This document shows, one piece after another, positions 60,758 through 64,000 of a stretch of 64,000 bases of DNA. The stretch lies in assembly GCA_024752435.1 (NCBI GenBank), contig CP103029.1, positions 868,001 to 932,000 on the forward strand, given 5' to 3'. Source of the DNA: Allantophomopsis cytisporea (Eukaryota > Ascomycota > Leotiomycetes > Phacidiales > Phacidiaceae). A program made the position numbers and the translations under genes. The stretch's first letter is position 1. The number at the start of each line of letters is the position of its first letter. The notes under the pieces were generated by a model that saw nothing but the letters and a program-made list of their open reading frames with translations, was not told where the DNA came from and did not search any database.

Positions 60758-63493
60758 GTTTTGTGGTTATTTGGTCGGGGTCGAGTTGCATTAGAGATGT
60801 ACTGGTGATTGTAGGTATGTATTGTCTGTTATCCAGAAGAGTGAGAGAACTTGATGGGAATATATTGGCGTGCACTGCTGCTGAGTGAATGCTTAACCCA
60901 TAACGATGTGGTCTTCCCCAAAAATGGCCTTTTGGAGGTATTTGCCATGAAGCAGCAGAATAGGTACATTTTTAAGCCTCTTTAATACTAGGAAATGATA
61001 GCCGAGACCATGGATTGATAAAATATTTATATTTATATTTATAGAAGCTAGTGTTGGGGTTTATAACTACCTTCATAGATGTAGAAAGCGTTCTGTATAC
61101 AATTCCAGAGCCCCCTTGGAGACATTTTTGATGAGAACTCCACGTATCTATTGCACCCAAAATGTACGGCGTTGACTGACTGTCTGACTGAACCTCCAAT
61201 GACTGTCTATGAGTATATGAATCTCAACAACTCCAAATCGATATGTGCGCTGAACAACTCTGCAGCTTCACTGAGCGTTCTCGAGATGTGTTACTGATCA
61301 CAGTTCATTATGGTAGAACTCAGGCATTACTCCATATAATAATATCTCCTTTTTGCCGTTTCCCCATGAAATTATCGATATCGAAACAACTCCAACTCCA
61401 ACTGAAATCCCCGAGAGCGATTTATAAGATGTACAGTACAGAATCTACATAATATATCACAACATTGGATATCAGCTGCTGATAGTAAAAGAACCAACAA
61501 CACCACGCATAGAAATCACTTCACCGGACTCCATAAAGCCTAGATAGGAAGTACTTACGACCCCCCAAGCGCATCATCCTTCAGCCTCCTCCCATCACCA
61601 ATGTCGTCGAAATAACCTTGAAACCCCCAAAGTACCACATAATAGAAGCTCGATATTGCATCATACCACCAACCGGCATGTCACCCTCACGATGCAAGTG
61701 GAGAGCACGACATTCGATTCGTGCCTGGCATTAGTTCCCGCAAGGCACGAGGCGGCGAGGCGGCGAGGCGTCGATCCCACGTGAAGTCGTCGGTGACAGG
61801 AGCAATGGCTGAGCTTAAGTTGACGAAGTGCTGATGTCGAGATGAAGAAGAGGGGGGAAAGCATGGGGAGTTATAATTTCCAAATCGCAAATAAGAGCGA
61901 TTTGATAGACGGCGGGAGGGAGGGAAGTATTGCAGTGGACAGGAGGACTGTTATGAGGATGGTTGAAGAAGCAAGCTGCTTAGTTTGTGAAAATCAGCCC
62001 AGGGCAGACAGAAGAAAGAATACAAACGACGTATCAAAGACTTCATTCATCAATCCATCCTTCCCCATACCATGTATCCTACTTTATACTTCCAACCTCG
62101 GAATTGAGTTGAGTATCAGCATCTCCACATCAGTATCTCCCTCTCACTCCGCTCAATAATGCACCTCAGTTTTAATCGTCCCCGCCCGCGCCGCTAAAGC
62201 ATTTCGCGTACGCGTAAACCATTTCGTAGGCTCTCTGAAGTAGATCTTGGCACTCCTAAGAAAAGTTGACGAAACAACAATTCGACTTTGAATTCGAATG
62301 ACAGCAATTTCCACATCATCTCACACTCGTGAAACAGAAAAAGAAACATGCCTGCGAAAACATGGTACTATACGTGATGGCATAGTCGTTGGTATGCAAG
62401 GGTAGAGAATAGGATGGATGATATAGCGTCGTGATTTCATCAACGCTCATAAATCTCACCTCAACGAAACCTCCCATCGAACCGTATTCAACTCCAAATC
62501 CATCGAGTATCAAATCACGATTAACGTCGTGTCACATTGAGTAATAAGTAAACATCCGAGTCCGCAGCAAAGTTCTCGCTACGCTCTCCGCGCGCTCGCC
62601 TCGCACTCACTCGCATTTGTGCCTCACACCTGATGCGGCCTGGATAAAATTCAAATCACAGTCCGCACAAACACGAGCTCTTGGCGAGCTCAGTAACGCA
62701 GAATCCCCCCTTTAGAGGTGCTTGGCTCAGTCGATAAGTCACGAACGGACAGGGAAGGATAAGTCGCCATACTGGAGTCGATATTTGCCATATCTTAGTA
62801 GAACCATACTGCGGAGTAAAATAGAGAACGAGCGGTTCAGAATGCGGTAGTGAAAGCGAATGCGAGCGAGAGTGGGATTCGTATGTTGGGGCAGTGCTGT
62901 GTTGGTTGTGATGCAGTCAGTGTGTGTGCTGGTTCGGATAAACGTGCTGTACCGAGCCGTCTGCAAGCCCGAATTGAATGGTTGTGTCCGAATCCTGACG
63001 TGTTGGAAAAACTGTATTGGACGATAAGAGTATTCAAGGCGAACATCATCTAGTAGTGCTTATATAATTCATACGGAATAAGGTACATACTGTATTTGTA
63101 GGTCGTAATAGACACAGCAGGTAGGCAATTGATTGCACTCCAATCACACTGAGAACCACAATCTATCCGTGACCAACGCGTGTGTAGAACCAGTTGTCGA
63201 TGTGATTCTGGGTTCATGTGATGATGGAAGGTGAGGGAAACCGCACAGAATTTTAGACATGAGTAGTAGTATCATTGATATATAATTTGGTAGATACCTG
63301 ACAGATCTTTTGAACAATCAACGAGAATGCAACATCTCCAACAAGGTATAGTAACAACTCCACCCAAAAAACTCCAGTCCGTGAAGCTCCCGAAAAAAAA
63401 ACAAAATGAACGTCTCAGCCGAGACAGGTCATGACTAAATGTGTGATATGTATGAACGTGGGTAAGTTATAAGTGATATGGCGTATGATCCCT
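60758..63493. other. Spacer left of the sulfotransferase-like gene
   Basis: 2.7 kb without a supportable gene. The left end should hold the promoter of the small ORF at 60757. Visible features are ATATTT repeats at 61020-61041, GAGGCG repeats near 61748-61768, a CGCGTACGCG palindrome with ACGCGT at 62205-62215 and a GC-rich CGCTCG patch near 62577-62615. An A8-A9 tract lies near 63394, within the likely 3' flank of the gene at 63494. Confidence 0.5.
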
Positions 63494-64000
63494 CTACTTG
63501 AGGAGATCAAAGAGCTTGAAACGTTTAGCAGCGTGAGCGGTAACAGCGACACCAGCAGCGAAGCTGGAGCCGATGACAGCGTATCTGAAGAGAACGTTAA
63601 GCATCTGGTTTCTGTTTCTGCGCTGGGAGCGGGAGACGAAGTCAGAATTATCGTTGACGCGGGGGAAGGGCACGCATGGGACAGACTCGTCGAGGAACTC
63701 GGCGAGCGGCTTCCAGCCATCGGTGATCTTGTATTCGAGTAGGCGCTCTGGTGGGACCATTGACTTGACGTTCTCGTAGTGACGTGCGTAGATCTCCTTG
63801 CCCTTCTTTGGGAAGTCGCCCTCGAAGAAAGTGTCGAAGAAGCGCTGTAGTACAGGCTCGTACATTGAGGCTGCCCATGAGAACTTCGATACAAACTTCA
63901 AGGCTGGGTCCGTCACGCGCCAGTATACCGTCTTCATAGTCGATGCATGCCAGCTGTCGACGTCCCGTCCTGTCAAGATGACCTTCGCTTCTGGGTATGC
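63494..64000 (-). CDS. P-loop sulfotransferase-like protein, 3' part
   Basis: C-terminal 168 residues of a gene whose start lies beyond the right edge of the window. The frame is open at 64000 (reading AYPEAKVILTGRDVDSWH) and closes with TAG at 63494. The segments VILTGRDVDSWH, YARHYENVKSMVPPERLLEY and WKPLAEFLDESVPCVPFPRVND are typical of the fungal sulfotransferase-like P-loop family (Sulfotransfer_4 type). These proteins are widespread in ascomycetes and mostly of unknown function. The nucleotide-binding P-loop would be in the missing N-terminal part. A C-terminal membrane span (VLFRYAVIGSSFAAGVAVTA) is followed by a short basic end, so the protein is probably membrane-anchored. No intron is visible in the part present. 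Confidence 0.85.
   Translation of the reverse strand, partial: AYPEAKVILTGRDVDSWHASTMKTVYWRVTDPALKFVSKFSWAASMYEPVLQRFFDTFFEGDFPKKGKEIYARHYENVKSMVPPERLLEYKITDGWKPLAEFLDESVPCVPFPRVNDNSDFVSRSQRRNRNQMLNVLFRYAVIGSSFAAGVAVTAHAAKRFKLFDLLK

Noticed and set aside
1..64000. CRISPR arrays, bacterial operons, ribosome binding sites
   Set aside because: The window is fungal nuclear DNA; the repeats seen are microsatellites or minisatellites without spacers.

Overview
The window looks like nuclear DNA of a filamentous ascomycete, probably a leotiomycete close to Botrytis or Sclerotinia. The evidence is short spliceosomal introns (46-124 bp, one of 390 bp) with GT..AG ends, Zn2Cys6 regulators, fungal housekeeping genes (SPT16, ERG4, a CDC50/LEM3 protein, a GIS2/byr3 protein, UNC-104 kinesin), and genes of dihydroxynaphthalene (DHN) melanin synthesis. 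The species is an inference from family resemblance. No database could be searched. All exon joins were made by hand from splice signals, reading frame and recalled family sequences.

Left half (1 to about 31 kb): very gene-poor and built around DHN melanin. Four genes sit in long non-coding spacers: an AflR-type Zn2Cys6 regulator (8737-10035, +), a tetrahydroxynaphthalene reductase (16770-17680, -), a Cmr1/Pig1/Smr1-type regulator with two C2H2 fingers plus a Zn2Cys6 cluster (20555-23583, -) and scytalone dehydratase (29753-30604, -). Reductase and dehydratase perform consecutive steps of the pathway. Cmr1-type proteins are the known activators of such genes. No polyketide synthase lies in the window. 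The two regulator genes have kilobase-long upstream stretches that are pyrimidine-rich on their own coding strand, which suggests long 5' leaders. The two enzyme genes share an identical GCAGTATATA box, each followed 17-19 nt later by an in-frame ATG upstream of the conserved start.

Right half (about 32.6 kb to the end): a compact housekeeping block. It holds an RNF10/Mag2-type RING protein (-), a Ubp3/USP10-type deubiquitinase (+), a CDC50/LEM3 flippase subunit (+), the FACT subunit SPT16 (-), the last ergosterol enzyme ERG4 (-), a seven-knuckle CCHC protein of the GIS2/byr3/CNBP family (+), a kinesin-3 motor of the UNC-104 family (+), a possible 61-residue protein (-) and the 3' part of a fungal P-loop sulfotransferase-like gene that runs off the right edge (-). 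An AT-rich, apparently gene-free island (about 39.5-41.1 kb) separates the deubiquitinase from the flippase subunit.

No rRNA, convincing tRNA, CRISPR array or intact transposon was seen. Simple repeats are frequent, mostly in the left-half spacers.
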